Below, piece by piece: positions 19,071 to 29,703 of a stretch of DNA of 64,000 nucleotides. Within the stretch, counting starts at the first letter, position 1, and every line of letters begins with the position of its first letter. The notes below the pieces were generated by a model that was not told where the DNA came from, did not search any database, and was given only the letters and a program-made list of their open reading frames with translations. The position numbers and the translations under genes were made by a program. The stretch is from Vavraia culicis subsp. floridensis (lineage: Eukaryota; Microsporidia; Pleistophoridae), in assembly GCF_000192795.1 (NCBI RefSeq), contig NW_007360606.1:63740-127739 (forward strand). Direction: 5' to 3'.

Positions 19071-20747
19071 ATGTCTTTCAGCATAGAATTCCTCTCAACA
19101 AGAAGTGGAAAGGCCTTGCTTTTGAAACAGGAAACCAAGCACTATCTCTTCGGGTATTATGAAGGTTTTCAGAGACACTCGATCGAACGGAACATAAAAT
19201 TACCGAAAATCACAAATGTTTATCTGTTTGAGGACCACCAAATAATTCCGTTATTAGGTTTCTGCTTAACGGTCGCCGACATGGGAAGAGAGGCGCTATG
19301 GGTGTACGGATCCGAGAATGTCAAAAAAATTTTTCAGAATGCCTGCAGCTTCGCAAGGCGTAGTAAGCTCAAAATGACGTTTTCAAACAATAACCCTGAG
19401 GTTGTACCTCTTGAGATGGCAGCAGGAATGAATTATGTTGTGAGGTTGCCCAAGATTAAAGGACGGTTGGACATAAGCAAGCTTGACCGGCATTTTCCTG
19501 CGAAACTGAGAAAAGATCTCAAGGAAAGAAAAAAGGTTCTCTACAACGGTGTTGAATACGATGGAAATAATTACATGGAGGAAGACACAGAGATTGGAGA
19601 TATTTGCGTTTTGCATACGACCGGAAATCTTGGAGAATGCCTGACACAGCTCAAACAGTTTGACATAAAACTCTTTATATGTATGAACAGAGAATGTCTT
19701 GCACTGAAAGAGCATTACCCGGATAGCCGTTTTGTTCTTTTTGAAGAGAACAACGAAATCGAATACAAGTCGTTCTACGAATTGCAGAAAAGGTTGAACA
19801 AAATCGATGCAAACTTTTTGTTACCTAAGAAAAACATCACAAAAATTGATGCAACATCGGCAGAAGATATAGAGAATGCCAATAAATCGGAGATCAGCGG
19901 CCTTACAGACACACATAACATAAAATTTACGAAGAAGCAACTGATTATGTTCCATGAGGATGAAAAGTGTACCGAGCAAATCATTTTTCTGGGCACGGGA
20001 AGCGCGATTCCATCCAAATACAGAAATGTTTCCTCCATTATTTACGAAGAAGAGAACTGTGCTTATCTGCTGGATTGTGGAGAGGACACACTCTCACAAA
20101 TTGACCGTGTTTACGGTGACTTGCGCGTCTTGGAAAAGCTAAGGCTGATTTTTATATCTCATTCACATGCCGATCATCATCTTGGTCTTTATTTTATTCT
20201 TAAAAGCATTCGACACAAAGTCGTGGTCCTGTGTCCGCAAAAGGTCAAAGACTTTTTGAGCCTCTTTGACCTGGATGTCACTTTCTTCGTAACAGACAAG
20301 AATAGAAAGGCAGAAATCACGTATCTGTCATTCAATTTAAACGAGAAAATTATCAAGGTATCACTCTGTCCTGTGGACCATATCGGTGACAGCTACGGCA
20401 TCAAATTGCAGACTGCGCACGCCATCTCATATTCGGGTGACTGCCGTCCGTCCTTCATGTTTGCCGAGATGTCCAAAAAATCCGATGTGATGATACATGA
20501 AGCCACTTTTACAAACGATTACCGAGATAACGCGCTCAAAACAAAACACTCAACAATAAATGATGCAGCTGATATTTTTAACAAGTCGGGTGCTCACATT
20601 CTTATACTCACGCATTTCAGTCAGAGGTTTCCCAAGAATGTTCCATCGGACCTTCAGGTATTCTACGCATTTGATTTTTTCAGGTATAATTTCAAGAACA
20701 AGTACAATGAACGCGTGCGAGAGTATCTAAGGAGCATTGATGAGTGA
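19071..20747 (+). CDS. TRZ1: tRNase Z, long form
   Basis: Endonuclease that removes the 3' trailer of precursor tRNAs before CCA addition. The 558-residue protein has the two-lobed structure of the long form: a degenerate N-terminal metallo-beta-lactamase half and a catalytic C-terminal half. Catalytic signs are FLGTGSAIPSKYRNVSS (PxKxRN loop), DCGED, motif II HSHADHH (from about residue 364), YSGDCRPS and the final HFSQR. The frame continues 46 codons upstream, but the ATG at 19071 (CATCCTTTAAAAATG) starts with the usual N-terminal beta strand and has a start-like motif. Eukaryotic long forms are usually 800 residues or more, so this one is compact. Confidence 0.9.
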   Translation: MSFSIEFLSTRSGKALLLKQETKHYLFGYYEGFQRHSIERNIKLPKITNVYLFEDHQIIPLLGFCLTVADMGREALWVYGSENVKKIFQNACSFARRSKLKMTFSNNNPEVVPLEMAAGMNYVVRLPKIKGRLDISKLDRHFPAKLRKDLKERKKVLYNGVEYDGNNYMEEDTEIGDICVLHTTGNLGECLTQLKQFDIKLFICMNRECLALKEHYPDSRFVLFEENNEIEYKSFYELQKRLNKIDANFLLPKKNITKIDATSAEDIENANKSEISGLTDTHNIKFTKKQLIMFHEDEKCTEQIIFLGTGSAIPSKYRNVSSIIYEEENCAYLLDCGEDTLSQIDRVYGDLRVLEKLRLIFISHSHADHHLGLYFILKSIRHKVVVLCPQKVKDFLSLFDLDVTFFVTDKNRKAEITYLSFNLNEKIIKVSLCPVDHIGDSYGIKLQTAHAISYSGDCRPSFMFAEMSKKSDVMIHEATFTNDYRDNALKTKHSTINDAADIFNKSGAHILILTHFSQRFPKNVPSDLQVFYAFDFFRYNFKNKYNERVREYLRSIDE

Positions 20748-20964
20748 GTATTTGGTCATAATCTGCATTATCTTTGTGTTGCTTTCCAAGAAACATGTTC
20801 ACTCCATTTTAATCTGCCTATTAAATTTGCATGGGACTAATTAGCACGATCAGCCATTTCGGTTACGAGCATTTTTAAAAAATAAAAAAGTGTTTATTTA
20901 CGATATTTTTGTGAACTTGTGTATCGAATAACATTCCTAATACGCTCTATAACTGCCCTGGTTC

Positions 20965-21135
20965 ATGGCGAACCAGTTCGGGACAGGATCTTTCATTTAC
21001 TTCAAAGCGATTCTGCTCATCTTATACCACCAAGCAATCCGTGTACAATACGATATGGCGATGATAGCAATTAAACATGTTTTGATGAGAAACACTTCTA
21101 TCACAACCGCTGTCAAACAACCAACCGATAATTAA
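20965..21135 (+). CDS. Candidate 56-residue protein
   Basis: ATG-started frame preceded by CTGCCCTGGTTC, a good match to the local start motif. It begins MANQFGTGSFIYFKAILLIL, has a moderately hydrophobic centre and ends with a polar tail (TTAVKQPTDN). One membrane or amphipathic helix is possible. I do not recognise it. The frame ends about 200 bases before the 3' end of the alpha-actinin gene, which is on the other strand. Confidence 0.4.
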   Translation: MANQFGTGSFIYFKAILLILYHQAIRVQYDMAMIAIKHVLMRNTSITTAVKQPTDN

Positions 21136-21333
21136 CATGAGAAGACAGCTCTGTACAAACAATCTCGAGAATTAAAAGCTATAATGCAACGCAAGAGCAT
21201 TCAGAAATGTATTTATTGGAAGAAACGGGAAATATATTCAAATACACACATTTCTGGAAAACAACGCAATGCTGGATCAAATCAGCATTTAAAACGCTTT
21301 CACAGTTCATACTTTAATTGATCATGACACGGC

Positions 21334-22869
21334 CTATTCATCATCATTACTCATCGCATCCTCACATGCCATTCCCGACTTGACGCTCACTTTCGTCAAC
21401 GATTCCCTAACAAATTGGATATAATCATCATAGTAGATTACTCCACCAACAATCTCTTTTTCAGCATCCAAATTCAACACGAAGCAGCAGTTATTGAAGT
21501 TAACCTCATCGATATATTTTGTATCGCCAGAATCGTACGTCTTAAAGAGCTTTATAGCCGTCTCAAGCCTATAATCTTCGTACTCCTTGTGCTTTTCCAG
21601 ATCCTTGAGAAGTTTGTATTTCTCTTCATAGAGCTTGCACACTGTGGACGAGAGGAAGTTAACATTTTTGCTGATAATTCGTTCTGAAACGGTCTTTCTA
21701 TCACTCTCCTTTTGCGAATCGTACTTCCAACTGAGCAGCTCTCGGTTTTCATTCACATAGGCTAGTATGTTACCGTTAGATTCGATGCTCCGCGTAATGT
21801 CCTTGAGCTTCGTACTGGTCCTAGACAGCATTTCAGATGACTCCTTTATTCTGTTCATCAAATTACCAGGCTCATATTCAGGCATTGTCTCAAATTCTCT
21901 TCCTGTTAACACGTCGGATGCCATTCGCAAATTACCGTAAAGGCTTGAGAGCTTCAAGAATCTCTCGTGCAGATCATTGTTCGAATCAAACTGAAGAAGC
22001 TCTGTCAGGGCACCGTGCAACCGTGTCTCTGCCTCATTCTTTCTCTGCAACAACATCGAGAACTCGTGAGCAAGCTTGTTGTATCCGCCAATATTCTTTC
22101 TCAGCCATTCTGTCATTCTTGCCAGGTGCTCTTCGCTCTTTTCCATGTTGCTCTTGTATTCAAGCTCTGCCAGTTTCAGGTAATATTGTGAAACATAGGT
22201 TATTACGCTCTTCTCGTCAGGAATAATGCTTTCGGTGAGATCCTCAGGATCGAGCAACTTCGGAATGTTGAAGTTCTTCTCAGCCACATCGAATGCATTC
22301 ACAAGGTTCTCTCTTGCATTTTTTCCCGAAAGTGAATGATAATCGACGAGGTGCGGCGCAAAGTGGTGAATAATAGCGTTAAACGATAGACCATCCGTCC
22401 AAGAATGTGTAAAATCTTTGATGTTGACATTGTCATAATCCCTGGTACAGTCCCTGCACCATTTGAGCAAAATACCTCGAATGTTCTTCGTGCCTGCATC
22501 ATCACCTCCATACTGAGAAATTGACCTGAGAATGAGTGCCCATGTCATGCCCAATGTGAGCTTTATGTTTTTGTTGAAGATGTGATCAGCATCAATGCTC
22601 ACCAGGTTTATATTCTTGCTCTCTATGAACTTTATCGCCTTGTCAATGTTATCTCGTCGCTGAAACTCACTTAGCTTTCCCTTGTTGTGTTCAATCGGCT
22701 CGTCGTAAATGACATTCACAAGGTTAATGAGCGTCTTTCCGTCACAGAAATCGTCCACTATGCTCTTTATGGGGGGATAGTGCTTTTTCTGTAGCTGATT
22801 GTTTACCCATTTCGTAAATGACTTGATCTGAGTGGCTATCCAGGTATGTTCGTTTGTTTGGCCCTGCAT
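21334..22869 (-). CDS. Alpha-actinin-like actin cross-linker with short rod
   Basis: Actin-binding protein of 511 residues. Two calponin-homology domains fill the N-terminal half: CH1 (about 10-115; FTKWVNNQL, DGKTLINLVNVI, ADHIFNKNIKLTLGMTWALI) and CH2 (about 125-235; GILLKWCRD, SWTDGLSFNAIIHHFAP, YVSQYYLKL). A helical rod of about 200 residues follows, enough for one or two spectrin-like repeats, then a C-terminal region with one recognisable but imperfect EF-hand loop (FKTYDSGDTKYIDEVNF). Animal alpha-actinin has four spectrin repeats. The ATG at 22869 follows ACACCCATAGAA; the frame is open upstream but lacks a motif there. Confidence 0.85.
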   Translation of the reverse strand: MQGQTNEHTWIATQIKSFTKWVNNQLQKKHYPPIKSIVDDFCDGKTLINLVNVIYDEPIEHNKGKLSEFQRRDNIDKAIKFIESKNINLVSIDADHIFNKNIKLTLGMTWALILRSISQYGGDDAGTKNIRGILLKWCRDCTRDYDNVNIKDFTHSWTDGLSFNAIIHHFAPHLVDYHSLSGKNARENLVNAFDVAEKNFNIPKLLDPEDLTESIIPDEKSVITYVSQYYLKLAELEYKSNMEKSEEHLARMTEWLRKNIGGYNKLAHEFSMLLQRKNEAETRLHGALTELLQFDSNNDLHERFLKLSSLYGNLRMASDVLTGREFETMPEYEPGNLMNRIKESSEMLSRTSTKLKDITRSIESNGNILAYVNENRELLSWKYDSQKESDRKTVSERIISKNVNFLSSTVCKLYEEKYKLLKDLEKHKEYEDYRLETAIKLFKTYDSGDTKYIDEVNFNNCCFVLNLDAEKEIVGGVIYYDDYIQFVRESLTKVSVKSGMACEDAMSNDDE

Positions 22870-24348
22870 TTCTATGGGTGTTCGCTTTATTTTTTTATAA
22901 AGGACCGATAAAAAGTTTGTTTGGCCGAAAGCTGCCCAGAAGAATGGTGCAATGTCTGGAGCATTTACCGTGCAGAGCAAATAATCAGCAAAGATCTATC
23001 GAAACAGTAAGTGGACTGTTGTTCATGGGAAATTACAAATGTTAATATTTTAGCGCTTGTATCAATATTAATTTTGATACTATTCCGTATTAAACGTCAA
23101 TTTAGTAGAAAAAATATTGTAGAGCGAAATAAAGCTGATTGATTGAAGCAGTCATGGACGTAGCGGTAATTATCACAGAATTATAAGCCGCAGTAAACTT
23201 TATAAACAGCAGATAAACGAAAGAACTTGGTTCACCGGTGCAATTGATAGAAACTAGTAAAATAAATGCGGAAAGATGGTTATAAAGTGGCCAAAATTAC
23301 GATGTGCATATTTGAAACGGTGATATACAAAGCTTCTAGGAACAGAAAGTATCATTCGAATAATCTGCCAATTTGTTATTTGTCTACGGCCATATACACT
23401 GGAAAGCACCAGATACTGTCCGATCTACCAGTTAAACCAGTGTGAGATCATGCAGTACCAAAGCGGAAGGAGCCCTTTAGGAAACATGTAATGCCGTGAT
23501 TTTTGTCTTGTACGACAAACTTTGAGTAGATTCTAACACTATACCACAGAAATAATGTTTGTAATCATCATCTTAAGGTAATGCTAGTGTGTTGTGAATA
23601 AGCGTATCAACGAGGGTTTTATTCGTATACAAATCCAATTACGGCAGCCGTTCAAAAATACGTATTGGCCGTTTCAATGCTCAGATGGTAAATAAATATT
23701 TTTATCGTGCAAGCAGCCTTTTGTTACCAAAACAATTGCATTTAAGCCCGTTTCGAACTACAAAATTAGCAATATTCCCGCAATAATGTTTGAAATTGAT
23801 CATGATTGCGTGGTAGATAATATAAAGACGCGTATTTAAGAATTGATAAAGGAATACAATACGTGAATAGTTGCTGTTTATACAATATTTTTGATGGATC
23901 ACACGAGAAGAAGAGATTTTAGCAATTGCAGTTTCAATAAATGTGTTTTTTGAACGTGATTTATGAACAGCCTTAGATTTCACTACAAAAGAGCACATAG
24001 GTGTTTTGTGTGTTTAGCATTCCAATCGATATAGTACCGCACAAGAATCCTGTGTTCAATTTATTCTATCTATTACGCGCTGATGTGCAACAATCCTTAC
24101 ATAATTGAGCAGATAAGGCCATGTAAGGTTTGTTCATACCAATTCTCAAAAGACATAGACACGTTCACGACTGCATGCAATCATTTGCAAAGTGTGAAAT
24201 TAGCTGTGAGATAATTGAATATCATGTGCAATAAACGGATTAATCGCGGTGCAAAACTTGCAAAACGGAGTATAAAACCCAAAGCTGGAGAACGTATTGA
24301 GTCAAGAGAGCTTTTTGAACAGGTACGAATAAGCCCTTAAACTTTTGG
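22870..24348. other. Long divergent intergenic region between alpha-actinin and TERT
   Basis: About 1.5 kb. A 98-codon minus-strand frame (23702-23998) has an ATG but resembles nothing and I do not call it. At 23470 an AGCCCTTTAG word is followed by ATG-TAA, a start motif without a gene. TATAAAA lies at 24271-24277, about 75 bases before the TERT start. Confidence 0.4.
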
Positions 24349-26925
24349 ATGCCGCTTGAAATAACAGAAGAGCTGAACTTTGTGCCATTGGAAGATGTTT
24401 TGAAGAATTACCCTCTTCAGATCGATGAAAGGCTGAGTAACAACATTTTTGTGCGTTTACCCGGTAAAACACCCGAAATTAATGATTTCTCAGCGAACAA
24501 CACGGTAATAAAAATAATCAACAGTGCAATACTAACATTACTCGATTCAGACAGCCAAAACGTTCTTTGCTTGGGTTATAGTAAGTCTGCGAACGATTCC
24601 ACGAATAATTCGCTGACCTGTTGGCACCTTAACTACGCTACAAGTGTTTTCAAGAGTAGGAAGTGGTGTGAGCTTCTGAGATTGCTGGGCGATGCTCTTT
24701 CGATGTTTCTTTTGACCGAATGCGGTATCATTGAGAAGATAAATGGCAAATATGTGTTAATAGCAGGTAATATAAAAAATATGTGCAAGAACGAGAATAG
24801 ATCTGGTGAGTTAATAAATAGAGAAAAGCTGTTTCACAAAATGACCAAAATCAAGCCGCTGGATTTACAGGAAACCTTGAGATTCATTTATAACGAGGAA
24901 ATATACTGCGATAAAACCGACAAGATGTACAAAATCCGAAATGATGTGCTTGATTCCGGGGAGGATGTTGTGATCAAGAGAAAGAGATTTAAGATAGAGA
25001 AATACCAAGCAGAAATTAAACGAATCTGTTGTTGGATTGAAAAGTGCAACAGAATGAACTATTTTAAGGTCTATTTCAAGTATTTTGAAAGGGAACTAGA
25101 CTGCAAAAACTTTAAAAACATTATAGATTGCCAGGTGAGCCAGACAAAGTTGCAAAATTTCTTATTCATCATCGCAAAGAAGAACTTTTCGAGTTTGCTT
25201 GATTACCACAGCTTCAATGTACTGAAATCCAAGATTAAGGAATTCGTTGCACGTAATAGATACGAAACATTGAACAAGACAGAGCTTCTCAAATTCTTCA
25301 AGATAAAAAAGCTGAGGTTGTTCAAAGACGTTAAAACCATTGGCAGAGAGGAGTTCATCAGACAAACCCATGTATTTGCAAACCTGTTGTTTTTTATGTT
25401 TGACCGACTTTTCATTCCCCTGGTTTCTACTTGTTTTTACAGCACAGAGGGCTTTCAAAACTTCAAAATTTTTTATTTCACACGCAAGGCTTGGACATAT
25501 TTCACCAGGATTCACTTAAGGGAATTTCTCAAAAGGTTCGATAAGAGAAAAAAGACAACTGGTGTTCAATACACCCCGCGATGTATTCCAAAGAAAGATG
25601 GTTTTCGAGTGATTGTAAACAAATCCAAAAGAGATGGCAAAGGTAAAAGCGAGAACATGGTGCTTCAATCGGCCTACCATGTACTAGCGGGAGAACAAAA
25701 ATTGAACCACGGCAATTCCTTTACTGATTACAACCAGATCTTCGAAGAGTTCAAACGTTACGATTTTTCATCGTCTTTCATTCTCAAGTTTGATATCAAG
25801 GGATGCTTCGACAACATCCCGCATGAGAATTTGCAGGCGATCTTGATTGACTTTTTGAAGAATGACGAGTATTATGTCAGAAGATACAATTTGTCTACGA
25901 AACGAGGACGGTACTGTATAACCAAGAAAATCTGCATTTCAATAGATAGCTCTACGAAGTTTTCCGATATTATACGGGATAAGGAACCAAAAAGTAACGA
26001 ACTAATCTGGGACGATGTTTATGTTGGTTACAAGAGAAAGGAGGGCCTGGTCGAAGAAATCTGCAAAATAATTAAGGAAAATGTTATAACACTTGGCAAG
26101 GAGCACTATGTACAGCAGAAAGGCATCCCCCAAGGATCTATTCTATCAAGTATTCTGAGCTCTCTCTATTTCCAGAACTTGGATGCGTCTATTTTTGACA
26201 AAGTCGTCAAAACTGGTAAAATATTCAGATATGTTGATGATTTTTTGGTGGTGAGCCGCTCTCTGGACGAAATGCTTGGGATATTATCCAGTTTGAAGCT
26301 TCTTGAAAAAGATGGCGTGACGGTAAACTACAAGAAGATCGAATCAAATTTTGGATTTGAAAAGTGGTTATCTGCCGATAATCAGATACAGGGCCTGTTT
26401 CAAAACGCGGAGCATGTCAGAACAGCGTTGTGCAAAGAGCCTGATAGGAACAAATTTATCACATATTGTGGTCTCAAGTTGTGCTGCAGAGGTTTTAAAA
26501 TCAATCTGAACTTTGAACGGATCGAGTACTCGTGTGCCTATTCAAGTATTAAACCTGGACAAATGACGAGGTACAAGGTGGTTCGATTTTGCAAAAAAAT
26601 ACTCAAAGACATATACTTTACGAGAGCAAACACGTTTAAATACCAGAACGTGTACGATGCCTTCATATTTTTGTTTAGAAAGATCCTAAATTTCTCAAGA
26701 AAAATGGACTTTGTAAACATAAAATTCATTTTATCGATCGTTAACCATGCCAAAAATCTGATGAGAAAGCAGTTAAAGAATGTAGGGACTGATGTTACCG
26801 AGAAAAAGCTTAAGCAGATCAAAAACAAGGCACTTAAGGATTCGGGACTAAAATTGTTTTTGCAGAAAATAGAAATAAATAAATCATTGAAACGACAAAG
26901 AGAGGTATTTGACAAGACTATCTGA
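24349..26925 (+). CDS. TERT: Telomerase reverse transcriptase
   Basis: Catalytic subunit of telomerase, which extends chromosome ends using an RNA template. The 858-residue protein has an N-terminal RNA-binding half and the reverse transcriptase motifs in order: T motif CFYSTE (362-367), motif 1 RCIPKKDGFR (about 412-421), motif A KFDIKGCFDNIP (first catalytic Asp482), motif B' QKGIPQGSILSSILSSLYF, motif C RYVDDFLVVS (Asp630, Asp631), motif D around FEKWLS, and motif E YCGLKLC. Between motifs A and B' there is an insertion of roughly 100 residues, the IFD insertion found in TERT but absent from other reverse transcriptases. A C-terminal extension follows. Start ATG 24349 is preceded by AGCCCTTAAACTTTTGG. 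It is shorter than yeast or human TERT; the TEN domain appears reduced. Confidence 0.95.
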   Translation: MPLEITEELNFVPLEDVLKNYPLQIDERLSNNIFVRLPGKTPEINDFSANNTVIKIINSAILTLLDSDSQNVLCLGYSKSANDSTNNSLTCWHLNYATSVFKSRKWCELLRLLGDALSMFLLTECGIIEKINGKYVLIAGNIKNMCKNENRSGELINREKLFHKMTKIKPLDLQETLRFIYNEEIYCDKTDKMYKIRNDVLDSGEDVVIKRKRFKIEKYQAEIKRICCWIEKCNRMNYFKVYFKYFERELDCKNFKNIIDCQVSQTKLQNFLFIIAKKNFSSLLDYHSFNVLKSKIKEFVARNRYETLNKTELLKFFKIKKLRLFKDVKTIGREEFIRQTHVFANLLFFMFDRLFIPLVSTCFYSTEGFQNFKIFYFTRKAWTYFTRIHLREFLKRFDKRKKTTGVQYTPRCIPKKDGFRVIVNKSKRDGKGKSENMVLQSAYHVLAGEQKLNHGNSFTDYNQIFEEFKRYDFSSSFILKFDIKGCFDNIPHENLQAILIDFLKNDEYYVRRYNLSTKRGRYCITKKICISIDSSTKFSDIIRDKEPKSNELIWDDVYVGYKRKEGLVEEICKIIKENVITLGKEHYVQQKGIPQGSILSSILSSLYFQNLDASIFDKVVKTGKIFRYVDDFLVVSRSLDEMLGILSSLKLLEKDGVTVNYKKIESNFGFEKWLSADNQIQGLFQNAEHVRTALCKEPDRNKFITYCGLKLCCRGFKINLNFERIEYSCAYSSIKPGQMTRYKVVRFCKKILKDIYFTRANTFKYQNVYDAFIFLFRKILNFSRKMDFVNIKFILSIVNHAKNLMRKQLKNVGTDVTEKKLKQIKNKALKDSGLKLFLQKIEINKSLKRQREVFDKTI

Positions 26926-27204
26926 CCAGTGTTCAATAAAATTGGTAATGGGTTGCCAAATATTTTAAAGTTACCTCGAGTTGTGATGATCGTTAAAATT
27001 ATGCCACATGCCAATACTCAGCAGAACATTCGTAGGTAATATTGCTAAAAATGTCAGGAAAGGCAGACGGGAAAGTACGCTGGGAAACGAGAGGAAATTG
27101 TTGAAAAATGAGCTTTTTATCCAACGCTTAGCATGAGATACACAATATTTGCTGTGTTTAACACATGTTGATATCAAATAGTTTTATTAAAATGACTGAA
27201 TTAG

Positions 27205-28077
27205 CTACGGTATCAGTTCTACGTCGTCTGAAAGATCAAACTCGTGTTCCTTTTCCTTGTAAAGTATGTTCTCATCAATCATTTGAAATAGGTACTGTTT
27301 TCTTGGCTTTTGGTACATCAGAAAAGAGTTGCCATGTAGCAGATAAAGAACTTCATTCTTCTTGTCGATAAAAAAGGTATCGGCCTTTAGTGCAAGTAAT
27401 AAAGCATCGGAGTGCTTTTCGAATACTTTTATCTCGTTCTTGTTGTAACAGTAAATAAAGTTCTTAGTAAGCCGGAATTCACTTATTTCGCCGGTCAACT
27501 CGAATACATAGTCTACTCCTTTTACTGTGCCATCCACATTGCAGTAATACTTACTCTTGTATACATCAAACTGTTGCACTCTGGCATAGGAAATGAACCG
27601 CTGAAACAGAACAATAAAATCCAGGCTCAGCACTGTTAGACATCCATCAAAAATGAACACAATTCTGTTCCTAGTTTTGGTGTATGAATCTATGTAAAAG
27701 CTACATTCAGACTGAGCACACTGATTTACCAGTTTGATTTCGTTCGGATACTCAAGCAGGATTTTTCTGTTGTCAAGAAGGTACGCACATCTGATCTCTC
27801 GGTCCACCGAAAGGCAAAATTCAGTTCTTTTGCTGTAGATATTAAAGGCTATAACCTCCTCGTTATAGCAAATAACCAAGTTCTCACCCTTTTCAGACCA
27901 TGATATAAATTTTATTTCCTGCCATTCATCGCATTTAAAATCATATAACCGCCTAAAATCGCTTTTTCGGATCAGTAAAAAGCTTTTTCCCAGATAATTA
28001 TAAAACACTATGGAGTCTCCGTTCATATTCACAGCAAATCTATCGAAAGCGATCGAGTATCTCGACACGAGATCCAT
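27205..28077 (-). CDS. Beta-propeller-like protein of unknown function
   Basis: A 290-residue protein rich in short beta strands separated by turns: IVFYNYLGKSFLLIR, IKFISWSEKGENLVICYNEE, YLLDNRKILLEYPNEIKLV, RIVFIFDGCLTVLSLDF, EVLYLLHGNSFLMY. The W-S-x-x-G-x-x-L-x-x-x pattern and spacing suggest WD40-like blades, as in VPS16 or RIC1 N-terminal domains, but no canonical WD pairs are present and I cannot assign a family. The ATG at 28077 is preceded by AAGGGTG about 12 bases upstream, a G-rich version of the start signal; the frame also opens at a GTG four codons earlier. It is convergent with TERT, 279 bases away. Confidence 0.75.
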   Translation of the reverse strand: MDLVSRYSIAFDRFAVNMNGDSIVFYNYLGKSFLLIRKSDFRRLYDFKCDEWQEIKFISWSEKGENLVICYNEEVIAFNIYSKRTEFCLSVDREIRCAYLLDNRKILLEYPNEIKLVNQCAQSECSFYIDSYTKTRNRIVFIFDGCLTVLSLDFIVLFQRFISYARVQQFDVYKSKYYCNVDGTVKGVDYVFELTGEISEFRLTKNFIYCYNKNEIKVFEKHSDALLLALKADTFFIDKKNEVLYLLHGNSFLMYQKPRKQYLFQMIDENILYKEKEHEFDLSDDVELIP

Positions 28078-28780
28078 ATGCAACGTCACCCTTATTTTTT
28101 GGCACTAATAAAGCGGTTCAAAATAGCCCGTGCTAATACAAAATTGCAGCAGAAAGAAAACAAATTGAACCATCGAATTTTATCGATAAGAACTATCGAT
28201 ACGTAATGTAAACAGCTGACCACAAGGCAAAACTGTAAGACACCCATTATTCCTACTTGTTGCACGCTGAGGCTGTTTGACACCAACAGGGTGCTTCGTG
28301 TTCATCCCTGGTTGCAAAATGATGAACCGGCAGCCACGAATAAACGTATGATACATGGTATTTGGTAAAGCAAAATCGTACATAAAACCATTATTTAATC
28401 TATACAACATATGAATGCTGACTTCCACCGCAAGATGTACCGTCTATGGTACTTACAATTTTGCACTAGGATCAGCCATTTTTGCGTTATAAATTGTGCT
28501 TATGACTCGAAAAAACGGACTATAACACCTGCGAATTCGATGCCTTTCTAATTCCGATTGGTTACTCAGCACAAGCACATACCGCAAAATTAGTCTTTCT
28601 GTATTGCACATTAATGGTTTATAACATGATTTAATTGAATAAATTATAGTAAATACCATATACTAGCTGTAAGCTGTGAAGAACTAAATTTGAGCACGTT
28701 ACCCTTCTATTATTTCTGCACATCACCCGTAATTATCACCTTAGCATATTTTAAGCTAATTAAAACCAACAACCCATAAA
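28078..28780. other. Divergent intergenic region
   Basis: About 700 bases. The minus strand contains overlapping short hydrophobic frames (28092-28286, 28180-28428) and one ATG-started 8-codon stretch near 28476 that ends at GTAAGT, a possible 5' splice site. None of it resembles a known protein. AACCC lies just before the ATG at 28781. Confidence 0.4.
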
Positions 28781-29071
28781 ATGAACCACCAAAAAAAAGT
28801 TATTTCCCTTATTTTGATTTCTACATTGTGCTCGCTCGTCATCTGCCAGCTCAATGTTATCTTTACGTTTATCATAGACGTGTTCGTGTTTGGCTTTTAT
28901 GTTTTGATGAAATCTGTCTTTGAAGCGGCCGCTATGAATCAGGTAGATATAAAAGATGAGGTTGCGAAGTACAAGAACAAAATCAAAGAAACACAGGATA
29001 AGATTGAAAGAAGGAATATGGGCAATAAAATTGTAAGTATGCCATCTTCATCGTCAGTTTTAGGTAAATAA
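28781..29071 (+). CDS. Small two-helix membrane protein, 96 residues
   Basis: The ATG at 28781 follows AACCCATAAA, the local start motif. Residues about 7-23 (VISLILISTLCSLVICQ) form a signal-like or first membrane helix, and residues about 25-47 (NVIFTFIIDVFVFGFYVLMK) a second; the remainder is a charged helix (DEVAKYKNKIKETQDKIERR) and a Ser-rich tail. The arrangement could fit a small ER or Golgi membrane protein. Get1-like and signal-peptidase subunits were considered but have no supporting residues. Confidence 0.65.
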   Translation: MNHQKKVISLILISTLCSLVICQLNVIFTFIIDVFVFGFYVLMKSVFEAAAMNQVDIKDEVAKYKNKIKETQDKIERRNMGNKIVSMPSSSSVLGK

Positions 29072-29370
29072 AAAGGGATTGGTCTGCCAAAACTTGAGGT
29101 ACAGGATAGAGCGTAAACTTTATTGAACATTAAAATGATGTGTTTGTAAAGAACAGGTACTGCTACAACGGTACTTGCTTATTGTATCGTTTTGCTATTG
29201 CACCTTTACATCCCATACAAATCACAACATTTGCTATGTTCATCTGCAATCTGCTGATTGGTTTTCATTTCATTTCCATAGCCATTCCTCTAAATTGAGC
29301 AATTATTTCGTATTTTACTTCTAATGCAGTTCTTGATTCTGAAATTATTAAAATTTTTTTGCCCCACGGA

Positions 29371-29703
29371 ATGCCGAAGTACCACCCGAAGGAACGCTTG
29401 CTCAAGAAGGATAAGAAGCCTCCGAAGTTGATCGCTAATCGAGTGTTGGCAACAGATGTAATTCTTTTTGGGATAAGCAACGAACGGTCTGCCCGATTGA
29501 TGGAAAAAGACAACACTTTAACCTTTAGATGTAGGACAGAATCCACAAAATTGGATATTAAGAGCGCATTCATTGAGCTCTACAATCATGAGGTTGTGAA
29601 GGTTAACACCGTTAATACAATCAAGGGATACAAAAAGGCGTACATCAGGTTGAAGGAAGAAGGTGCTGCTCTTAAGGTGGCGAATGATGCGGGAATTATT
29701 TAA
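29371..29703 (+). CDS. RPL23A: Large-subunit ribosomal protein uL23 (RPL23A/L25)
   Basis: Ribosomal protein at the exit tunnel of the 60S subunit. The 110-residue protein matches the C-terminal globular domain: KLIANRVLATDVILFGISNE (start of the conserved fold), DNTLTFRCRTESTKLDIKSA (compare NNTLVFIVDxKADKxxIKxA), VVKVNTVNTIKGYKKAYIRL and DALxVAN-like ALKVANDAGII at the end. The start is the ATG at 29371, preceded by GCCCCACGGA; the frame also opens at a TTG four codons earlier. The basic N-terminal extension found in yeast and animals is nearly absent. Confidence 0.93.
   Translation: MPKYHPKERLLKKDKKPPKLIANRVLATDVILFGISNERSARLMEKDNTLTFRCRTESTKLDIKSAFIELYNHEVVKVNTVNTIKGYKKAYIRLKEEGAALKVANDAGII

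Noticed and set aside
28453..28500. Minus-strand ATG with eight codons (MADPSAKL) followed by GTAAGT, like a first exon
   Set aside because: No acceptor site leads to a recognisable protein and the C-rich start motif is absent. GTAAGT is frequent by chance.
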